DNA from: Bradyrhizobium manausense
GTDB lineage: Bacteria > Pseudomonadota > Alphaproteobacteria > Rhizobiales > Xanthobacteraceae
Length of the DNA: 64,000 nucleotides
Assembly (NCBI RefSeq): GCF_018130615.1
Contig: NZ_JAFCKB010000001.1
Span: 434,001-498,000, forward strand
Reading direction: 5' to 3'
Shown here: positions 19,326 through 30,519 of the stretch, piece after piece
Numbering within the stretch: position 1 is the first letter of the stretch
How the letters are laid out: each line of letters starts with the position of its first letter
The notes under the pieces: generated by a model
Database searches by the model: none
What the model was told of the DNA's origin: nothing
The model's input: the letters and a program-made list of their open reading frames with translations, nothing else
Program-made: the position numbers and the translations under genes

Positions 19326-19974
19326 AGCGCTTCGCCAGCCCCTTGCCCTGCATGCGCCAGACCAGCAGGTCGATGCGGTCCTGGCCGAAGAACGGCTCGT
19401 TCTCGAACACGAAGGTCGGCACGCCCCAATGGCCTGATGCCGCGTGATCCTTTTCGTTCTCGGCAATCACCTGCTCGTACCGATCCGGATCAGCTGCGAT
19501 TGCCGCATCCATTGCGGCGAGATCGAAGCCGGCCTTCTCCGCGGCGCGGGCGAGATGATCGCCTTCGTTCCAGCCCGTCACTGAACCATCCCAAAGCACA
19601 CGTGCGATCGCGTCCGTGAATGCGAGCGAGCGGCCGTCGAGCTGAGCCATTGCGCCCAGCCGCGTCAGACGATGGATGTAGGGCTGCGCTGTCGCGACAT
19701 CGAACGTCGTCTTGTCCTGCACGATCGGATCCGGTCGCGGAAAGCGGAACGGAATGCCCTCGTGCTGCGCCACGCGCGTGCTGTCGAGCACCACATAGCG
19801 AATGAAATTGGGACTGGCCTTCTTGAAGAAGCCGGGCACGCGCACTGCGAGCGGATAGACCGGCCGCAGGTTCACCGCGAGATCATACTCCGCGACCAGT
19901 TTCAGCGTCTTCGGCAGCGCCAGATAGCTGAACGGGCTGCGAAAGGAAAAGAACAGGTCGACGGACAGCGTCAT
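19324..19974 (-). CDS. 2-hydroxychromene-2-carboxylate isomerase family protein (DsbA-like)
   Basis: 216 residues with a thioredoxin/kappa-GST fold. The N-terminus MTLSVDLFFSFRSPFSYLAL matches the isomerase family, where the Ser in FRSPFSY replaces the DsbA CxxC, and the cis-Pro region is GHWGVPTFVFENEPFFGQDR. The family isomerises aromatic ring-cleavage products with glutathione, but many members have unknown substrates. Its ATG overlaps the stop of the upstream MATE gene (ATGA at 19971-19974), indicating translational coupling in one operon. Confidence 0.87.
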   Translation of the reverse strand: MTLSVDLFFSFRSPFSYLALPKTLKLVAEYDLAVNLRPVYPLAVRVPGFFKKASPNFIRYVVLDSTRVAQHEGIPFRFPRPDPIVQDKTTFDVATAQPYIHRLTRLGAMAQLDGRSLAFTDAIARVLWDGSVTGWNEGDHLARAAEKAGFDLAAMDAAIAADPDRYEQVIAENEKDHAASGHWGVPTFVFENEPFFGQDRIDLLVWRMQGKGLAKR

Positions 19975-21383
19975 CGGGCCGGCTCCACGATCCCCACCAG
20001 TCTGCGCGTCAGCATCCGGAAGCGCAAGATCAAGAGGCCGGCATAGACGAACGATCCGATCGACAGTCCGATCCAGACGCCGACCGCGCCGAGGCCGGCG
20101 TGAAAGGCCAGCACCCAGGCGATCGGGAAGCCGATGCACCAATAGCCGATCGCTGCGAACACCAGCGTCATCTGGGTGTCATTGATGCCGCGCAGTGCGC
20201 CGCCCATGATGGTCTGCAGCGCATCGGCAATGAAGAAGGTCGCGCCGACCAGCAAAAGCGTCGCGGTCAGCTCGACCGTCGGTGCGCTGGCCTCGCTGCC
20301 GCCGAAGAACAGCCGCCCCAGTCCATAGCGGCCAAGGATGATGGCGACTGTCAGCGCCGATACGAACGCGATCCCCAGCACGGCGGCGACGAGGCCCGCG
20401 CGCCGCACGCCGGCCGGATCGTCGCGGCCAAAGGCATGGCCGACGCGCACCGTCGCAGCCATGCCGATCCCGAGCGGGACCATGAACAGTACGGCCGTGA
20501 CCTGAAGCGCAATCTGGTGTGCGGCCAGCGCGGTGGTCGAGATCAATCCCATCAGCAGCGCGGCCGATGAGAACAGGCCGTATTCCAGCAGCAGCGAGAG
20601 CGAGATCGGCGCGCCGATCACGATCAGCTGGCGCATCAATGGCCAATCGATCCGCCACAGATGCGCCAGCGGATGATAATCGGCGAACGGCTTGCGCCAC
20701 GCCGCGATGGCGAGCGCAGCGATGAAGGTGCCGAGATTGACCAGCGTGGTCGCAAGGCCGGCGCCGAACAGGCCAAGCTCCGGCAGGCCGAACAGTCCAT
20801 GGATCAGGCAATAGACCAGCGCGAAATTCGCGGGGATCGCCGCGAGCGTGATCCACAACGGCGCCTGCGGCCGGTTCACCGCGCTCATCATGCTGCGCAG
20901 AGCGATGAAGCCGAGCGCCGGCGCGATGCCCCAGGCGAGGCCATTCAGATAGCGCTGCGCGAGAGCGGCGGAATGCGGCGCTTGCCCAAGCGCAATCAGG
21001 ATGTGCTCGCCATAAAGCGGCGAGGCCATCATCGGCAGCGAGATCAGGAACGCCACCCACAGGCCGACGCGCAAGGAACGGCGGATACGCCTGACGTCGC
21101 CGGCGCCGAACGCCTGGGCGGCCAGCGGCGACACCGCAGCCATCAATCCAAGCCCGAAGGTGAAGCTGACAAAATAGACGGTGTGCGCAAGTGCCGCAGC
21201 GGCGACCGCGTCCTCGCCGAGCCGGCCGATCAATGCGAGATCGCTCGTAATCATCGCGATCTGCCCGAGCTGCGTCAGCATCATCGGCACGGCCAGTCGC
21301 AACGTCTCGACGAACTCTCGCGCGAGATGGCTTTGCGGCACGCCGGTTTGCGGCTGCTGTTGCGGTTGGACGGTGTCGAGCAT
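19971..21383 (-). CDS. MATE family multidrug efflux protein
   Basis: 470 residues with 12 predicted membrane segments. LAVPMMLTQLGQIAMITSDLALIGRLG at the start matches the MATE N-terminal signature region, and a second related half begins near residue 240. These proteins export cationic or organic compounds using Na+ or H+ gradients. The ATG at 21383 (MLDTVQPQQQ) is preferred; the open frame continues upstream through a repeat element and is not credible. It is coupled by ATGA to the isomerase gene downstream, suggesting joint handling of a small organic compound. Confidence 0.92.
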   Translation of the reverse strand: MLDTVQPQQQPQTGVPQSHLAREFVETLRLAVPMMLTQLGQIAMITSDLALIGRLGEDAVAAAALAHTVYFVSFTFGLGLMAAVSPLAAQAFGAGDVRRIRRSLRVGLWVAFLISLPMMASPLYGEHILIALGQAPHSAALAQRYLNGLAWGIAPALGFIALRSMMSAVNRPQAPLWITLAAIPANFALVYCLIHGLFGLPELGLFGAGLATTLVNLGTFIAALAIAAWRKPFADYHPLAHLWRIDWPLMRQLIVIGAPISLSLLLEYGLFSSAALLMGLISTTALAAHQIALQVTAVLFMVPLGIGMAATVRVGHAFGRDDPAGVRRAGLVAAVLGIAFVSALTVAIILGRYGLGRLFFGGSEASAPTVELTATLLLVGATFFIADALQTIMGGALRGINDTQMTLVFAAIGYWCIGFPIAWVLAFHAGLGAVGVWIGLSIGSFVYAGLLILRFRMLTRRLVGIVEPAR

Positions 21384-21432
21384 GGTGGTGAAATAGCACA
21401 GCCACACGTCGAAAACATGGCCCCGGTTTCTT

Positions 21433-21583
21433 CTCCCTCGCCCCGCTTGCGGGGAGAGCGGCGGGGTGAGGGGTTTTCTCCGCGGAAAAGTTGGCGGTTG
21501 GGCTCGCGGAGAGTCCCCCTCACCCGGAATCCGCGCTGGTGCGCGCATTCCGGCCTCTCCCCGCAAGCGGAGAGAGGCGAAGA
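21433..21583. repeat. Intergenic palindromic repeat of the CCTCTCCCC family
   Basis: Inverted blocks CTCGCCCCGCTTGCGGGGAG, GCGGGGTGAGGGGTTTTCTC, then CCCCTCACCCGGAATC and CCTCTCCCCGCAAGC end one base before the murA stop. The left and right halves are complementary, so the whole can fold as a long stem. The element fills the gap between murA and the MATE gene, both on the minus strand. No gene is present. Confidence 0.75.
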
Positions 21584-22879
21584 TCACCCCTTCCGTTCCG
21601 GCACGCGCCGGATCTTCGCACCCAACGCGTTCAGCCGCTCGTCGATGCGTTCATAGCCGCGCTCGATCTGGTCGGCATTGTTGATGGTGGAGGTGCCCTC
21701 GGCGCAGACGGCGGCGAGCAGCATCGCCATGCCGGCGCGGATGTCGGGCGAGCTCAGCGTCGCGCCGTGCAGCCGGCTGGGCCCTGCGATGATGGCGCGA
21801 TGCGGATCGCACAGCACGATGCGCGCACCCATCCCGATCAGCTTGTCGACGAAGAACATGCGCGATTCGAACATCTTCTCGAACATCAGGATCACGCCTT
21901 CGCATTGCGTGGCAGTGACGATCGCGATCGACATCAGATCGGCCGGGAACGCCGGCCATGGCTGGTCCTCGAGCTTCGGCACGTGGCCGCCGAAATCGTC
22001 CTGGATCTTCAGCGTCTGGTTCGACGGCACGATGAGATCGTCGCCCTCGACGCGGCAGACGATGCCGAGCCGCTCGAAACCCATGCGGATCGAGCGCAGA
22101 TGCTCCACGCCGGCGCGCACGATGCGCAAGGGCGAGCGCGTCACGGCGGCAAGTCCGATCAGCGAGCCGACCTCGATATGATCGGGCTGGATCGCATAGG
22201 TCGTGCCGCCCAGCGTCGCCGGGCCATGAACGATCATGGTGTTGGTGCCGATGCCCTCGATCTTCGCACCGAGTGCGACCAGGAAGTTGGCGAGGTCCTG
22301 CACATGCGGTTCCGAGGCCGCGTTGCGCAAATGGGTGACACCGTCGGCGGCAACCGCCGCGACCAGCGCGTTCTCGGTCGCGGTGACGCTCGGCTCGTCC
22401 AGGAACACGTCGGCGCCGGTGAGCTTGGGGCAGCGGAATTCCAGCCGGTCCGTTGCGGTGACCTTGGCGCCGAGCTGTTCCAGCGCCAACACATGCGTGT
22501 CGAGCCGGCGCCGGCCGATGACGTCGCCGCCGGGTGGCGGCAGCATCACCTCACCGCAGCGTGCGAGCAGCGGGCCCGCGAGCAGGATCGAGGCGCGGAT
22601 GCGAACGCAGAGCTCGGGGTCGAGATCGGCGGCACGGATGCTCTTGGCGTGGATGTGAAGCGTGTTGCGCGCGGTCCATTCCGCTGACGCGCCGACCGAG
22701 CAGATCAACTCGACCAGCGTCTCGGTGTCGCGGATCCGCGGCACGTTCTGAAGCGTCACCGGATGTTCGGTGAGCAGGGCGGCGGCGATGATCGGCAGCG
22801 CCGAATTCTTGTTGCCGGCCGGCTCGATCGAGCCCGAGAGCCGGTGACCGCCCTCGACGATATATTGGATGGGCGCCAC
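21584..22879 (-). CDS. murA: UDP-GlcNAc 1-carboxyvinyltransferase with Asp in place of the catalytic Cys
   Basis: 431 residues. MurA adds enolpyruvate from PEP to UDP-GlcNAc, the first committed step of peptidoglycan synthesis. The substrate Lys/Asn pair is in AGNKNSALPI (K24/N25), the catalytic-region Asp in AFPADL, and the C-terminal Arg in ERGYERIDERL. The loop that carries Cys115 in E. coli (LPGGCTIG) reads PPPGGDVIG here, so residue 119 is Asp (codon GAC, 22525-22523 on the minus strand). In known cases this change keeps activity but removes the cysteine that fosfomycin alkylates. A second murA elsewhere in the genome cannot be excluded. Confidence 0.93.
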   Translation of the reverse strand: MAPIQYIVEGGHRLSGSIEPAGNKNSALPIIAAALLTEHPVTLQNVPRIRDTETLVELICSVGASAEWTARNTLHIHAKSIRAADLDPELCVRIRASILLAGPLLARCGEVMLPPPGGDVIGRRRLDTHVLALEQLGAKVTATDRLEFRCPKLTGADVFLDEPSVTATENALVAAVAADGVTHLRNAASEPHVQDLANFLVALGAKIEGIGTNTMIVHGPATLGGTTYAIQPDHIEVGSLIGLAAVTRSPLRIVRAGVEHLRSIRMGFERLGIVCRVEGDDLIVPSNQTLKIQDDFGGHVPKLEDQPWPAFPADLMSIAIVTATQCEGVILMFEKMFESRMFFVDKLIGMGARIVLCDPHRAIIAGPSRLHGATLSSPDIRAGMAMLLAAVCAEGTSTINNADQIERGYERIDERLNALGAKIRRVPERKG

Positions 22880-22999
22880 TTGGATCTCTCCGTCCTGTTG
22901 GGTTGGGGCGGGCTGCTTGGGAGGCGGAAACTATAGGGAATTGAGCGCGGTAGCAATTGCGCTGGCCGTGGTTCTGGACGGCCTGCCGGCCGGACGGCC

Positions 23000-23470
23000 T
23001 CAAAACAGGCCGATGATATTTCCCACCACATAGAGGATCGCGATCAGGATCAGCGCGCCGATCATGACGAAGGAGATCTCGATCGCAATGGCGCCGGTGC
23101 CGAGCGTGGCGGCGACGGCGGCAAGGAGGCGCTCTTCTCGAAAGATCAGCGAGAGGACGGACAGCAGGATGGCGAGCAGGCCGAGTGAGATCGCCGTGAC
23201 CGATGCAATTTCGCTCCAGCTTCTTCCAGCCGATTTTTCAACTTTCGGCGCCTGATATTCAACGCCCTTCACGCGCGCGACGATACGATCCTTGATGCGG
23301 TGCCCGGTGTCGACGATCACCTGGTCAACTGCTGGTGGCGGATACACCATCGGCACGACCCAATGCGGCAGCACGGCCGCCATGAAAGCCAGCAGGCCGA
23401 TGAGGCTCCCGATCACGCCAAGCCGGCGTGACGGAATGGCAGGCTTGATCGCAGGAGCGCTCATGGACAT
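23000..23470 (-). CDS. Small inner-membrane protein of unknown function
   Basis: 156 residues, not recognised. A first membrane helix (~residues 18-42, GVIGSLIGLLAFMAAVLPHWV) is followed by a ~45-residue polar loop, then two hydrophobic segments near the C-terminus (ASVTAISLGLLAILLSVLSL and TGAIAIEISFVMIGALILIAILY). Two ATGs lie two codons apart (23470 and 23464); GGGAAATG upstream could serve either. It lies between murA and a repeat element upstream of gyrB, all on the minus strand. No functional inference is justified. Confidence 0.7.
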   Translation of the reverse strand: MSMSAPAIKPAIPSRRLGVIGSLIGLLAFMAAVLPHWVVPMVYPPPAVDQVIVDTGHRIKDRIVARVKGVEYQAPKVEKSAGRSWSEIASVTAISLGLLAILLSVLSLIFREERLLAAVAATLGTGAIAIEISFVMIGALILIAILYVVGNIIGLF

Positions 23471-23550
23471 TTCCCGGCCGGATTGGCCAATGGGTTCACG
23501 CCATTTCGTCGCGATTGCGGGCGGTGAGGTTCAGGGGTCGCCGTGCCCAT

Positions 23551-23685
23551 TACCTCTCCCCAGCGGGGAGAGGTCGGATTGCGCAGCAATCCGGGTGAGG
23601 GGCTGCAGCAGCCGGTGAGACTGTAACCTCTCACCCGGAGCACATCTATCGATGCGCTCCGACCTCTCCCCAGCGGGGAGAGGTG
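23551..23685. repeat. Intergenic palindromic repeat of the CCTCTCCCC family, paired copies
   Basis: Two identical hairpins CCTCTCCCCAGCGGGGAGAG (starting ~23554 and ~23664) flank inverted blocks GGGTGAGGGGCTGCAGCAGC and CCTCTCACCCGGAGCACAT. Symmetry is high, so the entire ~135 bases can form one long cruciform. It sits in the 259-base gap between gyrB and the small membrane protein, and there is no gene in it. It may limit read-through from gyrB. Confidence 0.8.
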
Positions 23686-23729
23686 ATCCGTGCCCGGGAC
23701 TCGCACCGAGCATCAAACGTACAGGGCCC

Positions 23730-26447
<2,718 letters not shown>

Positions 26448-27197
26448 TCAGTAGATCCGGTCCGACTTGCTCTCGTCGTCGCTCAACCTGAGGGCCCAGG
26501 CCTCGCCTGCGGCCACGGTGATGCTAGCAGTGCGCATCCGATGGCCTGATACGACAAGAGTGTAGGAATACGTGCCGGGCGGCAGATCCAGCGTTTGCGG
26601 ATGATTGACGCCGCCCGCGATCTTGATGGTTTGATCGTTGATCGCGAGCGAAGCCACGTCAGGCACAAGATAGCCGAAGATCAGCCGCGCCTGTCCTGGC
26701 ATCGGCAGGAAGTTGGCCTTGGCGGCGGCCTCTGTGTTCCGCTGCACCAGCTCGACCGTGGTCTCGTCCTTCGCGCGGCCGAGCATCAAGGTGACTGGCC
26801 CCTCTGGGGATGTGAACGAGAGCTCCGCGTGCTCGGCTGCGACCGCGGCCCCACCTGCCACTTCTTGCCAACCGAGCTTCGGCAGCTCGGCACGGTAGAA
26901 GGCGAGCACGTCGCTGAACTCGGCAGGGATACTGGCGCTGAGCGTACGCCGGATCGGAGCCTTGACGCCGTCAGCATATTGGGTGGTGAAGTGCCTGTGG
27001 CTGATCCGGGTCGGCACGGGCAGATCGACACCAGGATCGAGCTTGAGCGGCCCGGGCGACAGCCGCGCCAAATACAGCCGCGCCATGTCCGGCACCGCGC
27101 CCTCGGCGTGTGCCGGAAGCGGGCAGCTCGCGAGAAGCAAGAGGCCGCACACCAACAGCCGCCATCCTGTCGGAATATTTGACGCGCGCTTGACCAT
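26448..27197 (-). CDS. Exported FY-x7-GW paralogue A
   Basis: 249 residues, no recognised family. A signal peptide (WRLLVCGLLLLASCPLPAHA) implies the periplasm. One copy of a ~70-residue module follows, marked FYRAELPKLGW (FY-x7-GW), then a strand-rich stretch with LMLGRAKDETTVELVQRN. The C-terminal ~90 residues contain TLDLPPGTYSYTL, resembling a PEGA-like or carbohydrate-binding beta-sandwich edge. It shares the signal peptide, module and tail with the two genes upstream, and its upstream region carries the same spaced TTGAAC/CGACTAG element. It is the last and most diverged of the three. Confidence 0.75.
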   Translation of the reverse strand: MVKRASNIPTGWRLLVCGLLLLASCPLPAHAEGAVPDMARLYLARLSPGPLKLDPGVDLPVPTRISHRHFTTQYADGVKAPIRRTLSASIPAEFSDVLAFYRAELPKLGWQEVAGGAAVAAEHAELSFTSPEGPVTLMLGRAKDETTVELVQRNTEAAAKANFLPMPGQARLIFGYLVPDVASLAINDQTIKIAGGVNHPQTLDLPPGTYSYTLVVSGHRMRTASITVAAGEAWALRLSDDESKSDRIY

Positions 27198-27285
27198 CGT
27201 CTCACTCACTCTCCAGGGATATCGCGCGTCGTGATCTTCGCGCGATGCGGCGGTCGCAATACGCATTGCCGCCGCCTCTGCAGCA

Positions 27286-27315
27286 CTAGTCGCCTCACGG
27301 AACGGCCAGGTTCAA
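27286..27315 (-). promoter_or_regulatory. Conserved promoter-like element of paralogue A (TTGAAC-N17-CGACTAG)
   Basis: On the minus strand TTGAAC (27315-27310) is followed after exactly 17 bases by CGACTAG (27292-27286), 89 bases before the start codon. The identical words with the identical 17-base spacing stand upstream of both other paralogues while the 17 bases between them differ. TTGAAC overlaps a local 19-base palindrome here (27304-27322). Conservation of word and spacing suggests a -35/-10 pair or a regulator site. Confidence 0.6.
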
Positions 27316-27344
27316 CCTGGCCTTTCCAAGCAAGGGTGACGGGA

Positions 27345-29522
27345 TCAATACATCTGCAGCGGCAGCACTTCGCCGGTCGGACCCACCATCAGGCCCCAGG
27401 CATCGCCTGCGACGAGCTCGATCGCTTCGTTGCGGGCCGGCCGGCCAGCGATTTTCAGCGCGTATTGATACTTGCCGGGCGGCAGATCGAGCATCGGCCC
27501 CTTCGGCGATTGAGGGCCACCGGCGCCGGCGGCGACCTTGATGGTCTGCTTGTTGATGGTGAGCACGGCTTCCTGGTTGCCCATATTGCCCAGCAGCAGC
27601 TTGGCCTGACCTGGCTTCGGCATGATGTCGGCCTTGGTCGCGGCATCCGGGTTCTTCTGCACGAGGTCGATCGACGTCTCGCCCCTGGTGCGGCCGAGCT
27701 TCAACATCGCCGGGCCCTGCGGGGAGGCGAAGGCGAGCTGCACGCGATCGGCGGTCGTCACCGCGCCGTCCGGCTTCTCCTGCCAACCGAGCTTTGTCAG
27801 CTCGCGGCGATAGAACGCGAGCACGTCGCTGAGCTCGGCGGGCACGTTGGCTTCGAGCTCGCGGCGGAACGGCACCTCGACGCCGGGCAGCTTTGCCGTG
27901 CCAAGCGAGGTCGAGCTGCGCTGCTTCGGCACGGGCAGCGCGGAGTCCGGGTCTGCTTCCAGCGGACCGGATGCTTTGGCCTGCACGCCAGCCGCATCGT
28001 TGCTCGCAGGGCCGCTCTTGGAGACAGGGTTAGCCGCGGCCATCTTGAGGCCCGAGCCATCCGCGCTGACATTCACCTTCGCGCCCATCTGCATCACGGT
28101 GAACGAGATCGACTTGCCGCCCTTGGCGAATTCCAGCACGGCCATGTTCGGCTGGTTGATGACCGACGGCTGCTCTTTCCAGCCCGCCTGCTTCAGCGAT
28201 GAACGGTAGAACGTGGCGAGCGCCTTGACGCTGGAGGCGGCATTGAATTCGAGCCGGCCACCGGGGCCATCGAAATTCACCTCCTGCGCGGTCTCCGGCA
28301 GCGGCACCGGCGTGGTGCTGCCGGCCTGTGCCTGCAACGGCGCATCGGAGAGCGTGGCGGCCTGTACCTTGCGACGGGCCGCGTCTTCAGCGAGGACCTG
28401 TTTCGTCATCGCCTCCGCGTCCTTCATGAATTGCTCGTCAGCTTCCTTCTTCGCCTTGGCGCGGGCAGCAAGCGCCGACTCCTTCAGCTGCGCGATCATG
28501 CTGACCATGGTGAAATCGTATTTGCGGCCGAGCCGCAGCACGCCGGTTTCCTCGTTCGTGGAGACCTTGATCGCCACCTCGTCGCCGGGCGCGAGCGGCG
28601 CACTGCCATCCTCCTGCCAGCCACGCGCGGCGAGCTCGCGATGATAGAAGGCGAGCACGGCGGGCAGCTCGGCCATCACGGCGGCGGACATTTCGCGCTT
28701 GTTGGAGCTTGCGCCGCCGAGGCCCCTGGCTGACTTGGTCGAATTCGGTCGCGGCAGGCCGGCAAGATCGCTGTCGGCCTTGAGCTCTCCGGGCAAAGCG
28801 AAGGGCGCGACGCGGATGTCCACATTGGTGCGGCCGTCGTCGCGGCGCGTCAGCGTCAGCATGACCGGCTTCTGTCGGTAGAAGCCAGTCTCCTCGCTAT
28901 CGGCGTGCGCGTAAAATGCGCGAAAGCCGTTGGGAACGGTCTCCTCCAGGCTGGTCGTCCAGCGCGTGGCGGTTTCCGGCGTGAGCTTTTGCCAGCCGAT
29001 CGCAGCCATCTGGCTGGCGTAGAAATCCGACGTCGCATCGAGCGTGCCGGGCGCGATGCAGCCGAGATAGGGCCTGGTGCCATCGAACATGATGTCACTC
29101 GCGCCATCGGGGAACGGCACGTTCCCGTAGATCCGGTCGTACGAATAGTGGACCACGGGCTGGTCGGGTCGGCCCAGGGCCTGGGTGAGGAAGACCGAAA
29201 GGCCCTGCCGTCCCTTCTTGAAATTCAGTGTGGTGCTCTTCTCCTCCAGCGGTCGCACATAGGGCACCCAGCCATTGGCGCTCAGGAGCTTCTTCACCGC
29301 CGGTGCTGTTACGGCCTCCGGTGTCGGCATGCGATACTCGACGCCGCCGCCCTTTCCAAGCGAGGGGTCCTGCACCGCGCCTTCGAGCTGCGGCAGGCCG
29401 TGGACGTCGACGATGCCGTCGTCGGCGCGCGCGGGCAGCGAAACGCTTGCCATCAGCAGAAGGCCGCAGGCAAGCAGCCGCCAGCGTGCCGGGACCTGCG
29501 TCCCGCGCTCGATCATCGACAT
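27345..29522 (-). CDS. Exported FY-x7-GW paralogue B, multi-module
   Basis: 725 residues, no recognised family. The signal peptide WRLLACGLLLMASVSLPARA is nearly the same as in A and C. Four FY-x7-GW modules are visible: FYASQMAAIGW (~167), FYHRELAARGW (~292), FYRSSLKQAGW (~438) and FYRRELTKLGW (~570), plus a looser copy near residue 85 (KKLLSANGW). An Ala/Lys/Glu-rich segment (~350-385) suggests a coiled coil between modules 2 and 3. The C-terminal domain ends LPPGKYQYALKIAGRPARN, as in A and C. The ATG at 29522 follows GGGAGTCTTTCAG. It is probably periplasmic or envelope-associated; the role is unknown. Confidence 0.8.
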   Translation of the reverse strand: MSMIERGTQVPARWRLLACGLLLMASVSLPARADDGIVDVHGLPQLEGAVQDPSLGKGGGVEYRMPTPEAVTAPAVKKLLSANGWVPYVRPLEEKSTTLNFKKGRQGLSVFLTQALGRPDQPVVHYSYDRIYGNVPFPDGASDIMFDGTRPYLGCIAPGTLDATSDFYASQMAAIGWQKLTPETATRWTTSLEETVPNGFRAFYAHADSEETGFYRQKPVMLTLTRRDDGRTNVDIRVAPFALPGELKADSDLAGLPRPNSTKSARGLGGASSNKREMSAAVMAELPAVLAFYHRELAARGWQEDGSAPLAPGDEVAIKVSTNEETGVLRLGRKYDFTMVSMIAQLKESALAARAKAKKEADEQFMKDAEAMTKQVLAEDAARRKVQAATLSDAPLQAQAGSTTPVPLPETAQEVNFDGPGGRLEFNAASSVKALATFYRSSLKQAGWKEQPSVINQPNMAVLEFAKGGKSISFTVMQMGAKVNVSADGSGLKMAAANPVSKSGPASNDAAGVQAKASGPLEADPDSALPVPKQRSSTSLGTAKLPGVEVPFRRELEANVPAELSDVLAFYRRELTKLGWQEKPDGAVTTADRVQLAFASPQGPAMLKLGRTRGETSIDLVQKNPDAATKADIMPKPGQAKLLLGNMGNQEAVLTINKQTIKVAAGAGGPQSPKGPMLDLPPGKYQYALKIAGRPARNEAIELVAGDAWGLMVGPTGEVLPLQMY

Positions 29523-29603
29523 CTGAAAGACTCCCGGATTTCGCGTGGGTCCTGATCCCCGCGCAATTGCAGGCTGCGACACCGTCGGCGCGGCCTCAGA
29601 CGA

Positions 29604-29633
29604 CTAGTCGCGGCAGGAACCGGCAAGGTTCAA
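29604..29633 (-). promoter_or_regulatory. Conserved promoter-like element of paralogue B (TTGAAC-N17-CGACTAG)
   Basis: On the minus strand TTGAAC (29633-29628), 17 bases, then CGACTAG (29610-29604), 82 bases before the start at 29522. It matches the elements of paralogues A and C in words, spacing and distance to the start codon. Confidence 0.6.
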
Positions 29634-29680
29634 CAGCGGTATCCCGAGGCGCCGCAGGCGGGGTCAGGAGGGGGCGGGGC

Positions 29681-30439
29681 TCAATAGAGCTGCAGCGGCG
29701 ACCAGAGGTCACCCTCCGGACCGATCGTGACCTCCCAGGCATCGCCGGCCACCAGCTCGATCGTTGTGTTGCGGTCCGGGCCGCCGTCGATCTTCAACGC
29801 GTATGAATATTTGCCCGGCGGCATGTTGAATAGCGGCGCCTCGGGGCGTTCCTTGCCGGCGCGGGCGGGGAGCGTGATGGTGTGGTTGTCGACCGTGAGC
29901 ACGGCTTCCTTGTCGCTGAGATTGGTGAGCATCAGCGCCGCGCGGCCGGGCCGGGGCATGACATGCGCCATGGTCGCGGCCTCGCGGTTTCGCTGCACCA
30001 GATTGACTGAGGTGCTCGAGTCCTTGCGGTCAAGCTCCAGCGCCGCCGGCCCCAGCGGGGTCGCGAAGGTGAGCCGGACGTGATCGGTGGCGATCACGGC
30101 GCCATCGTGCTGTTCCTGCCAGCCGAGCTTTCCGAGCTCGGTGCGGTAGAAGGCGAGGACGTCGCCGAGCTTTGCGGGAATGCGAGCCGTGAGCCTGGTC
30201 CGCAGCGGCGCCTCGATGCCGAGCATCTTGGTGGTGCCGATCTCGCGATAGCTGGTTCGGGTCGGTGCGGGCAGGGCGGCGTCGGGATCCGGCGCGAGGG
30301 CGGACGAAAACAGCGGCGCGAGATGCGGCACCCAGGCGCCGGCGCTTGCGGCAAGCGCGCAGCTTGCGATCAGAGCGAGGCCGCACACGAACAGCCGCCA
30401 TCGTGCCGGGACTTTCGCCCCTTGCCTTACCGTCGTCAT
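29681..30439 (-). CDS. Exported FY-x7-GW paralogue C
   Basis: 252 residues, no recognised family. The signal peptide is WRLFVCGLALIASCALAASA. One module is marked FYRTELGKLGW and followed by HVRLTFATPLGPAALELDRK and TSVNLVQRNREAATMAHVMPRPG, which aligns closely with the last module of paralogue B. The tail has MPPGKYSYALKIDGGPDRNTTIELVAGDAWEVTIGPEG before the final SPLQLY. It is the first of three tandem paralogues downstream of recF, with its own upstream element, so the three may be separately transcribed rather than one operon. Confidence 0.78.
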   Translation of the reverse strand: MTTVRQGAKVPARWRLFVCGLALIASCALAASAGAWVPHLAPLFSSALAPDPDAALPAPTRTSYREIGTTKMLGIEAPLRTRLTARIPAKLGDVLAFYRTELGKLGWQEQHDGAVIATDHVRLTFATPLGPAALELDRKDSSTSVNLVQRNREAATMAHVMPRPGRAALMLTNLSDKEAVLTVDNHTITLPARAGKERPEAPLFNMPPGKYSYALKIDGGPDRNTTIELVAGDAWEVTIGPEGDLWSPLQLY

Positions 30440-30519
30440 GGTCTCTCTCTCCAGGGATATCGCGCGTGTCGATCGCGCGATTGCAACGGCTGCGACACCG
30501 CCAGCGCGGCCTCACAGAC

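Noticed and set aside
27304-27322. Perfect palindrome GGCCAGGTT-C-AACCTGGCC considered as a terminator of paralogue B
   Set aside because: No T-run follows on the minus strand, and it overlaps the TTGAAC box shared by all three paralogues; the palindrome itself is not conserved in the other two.
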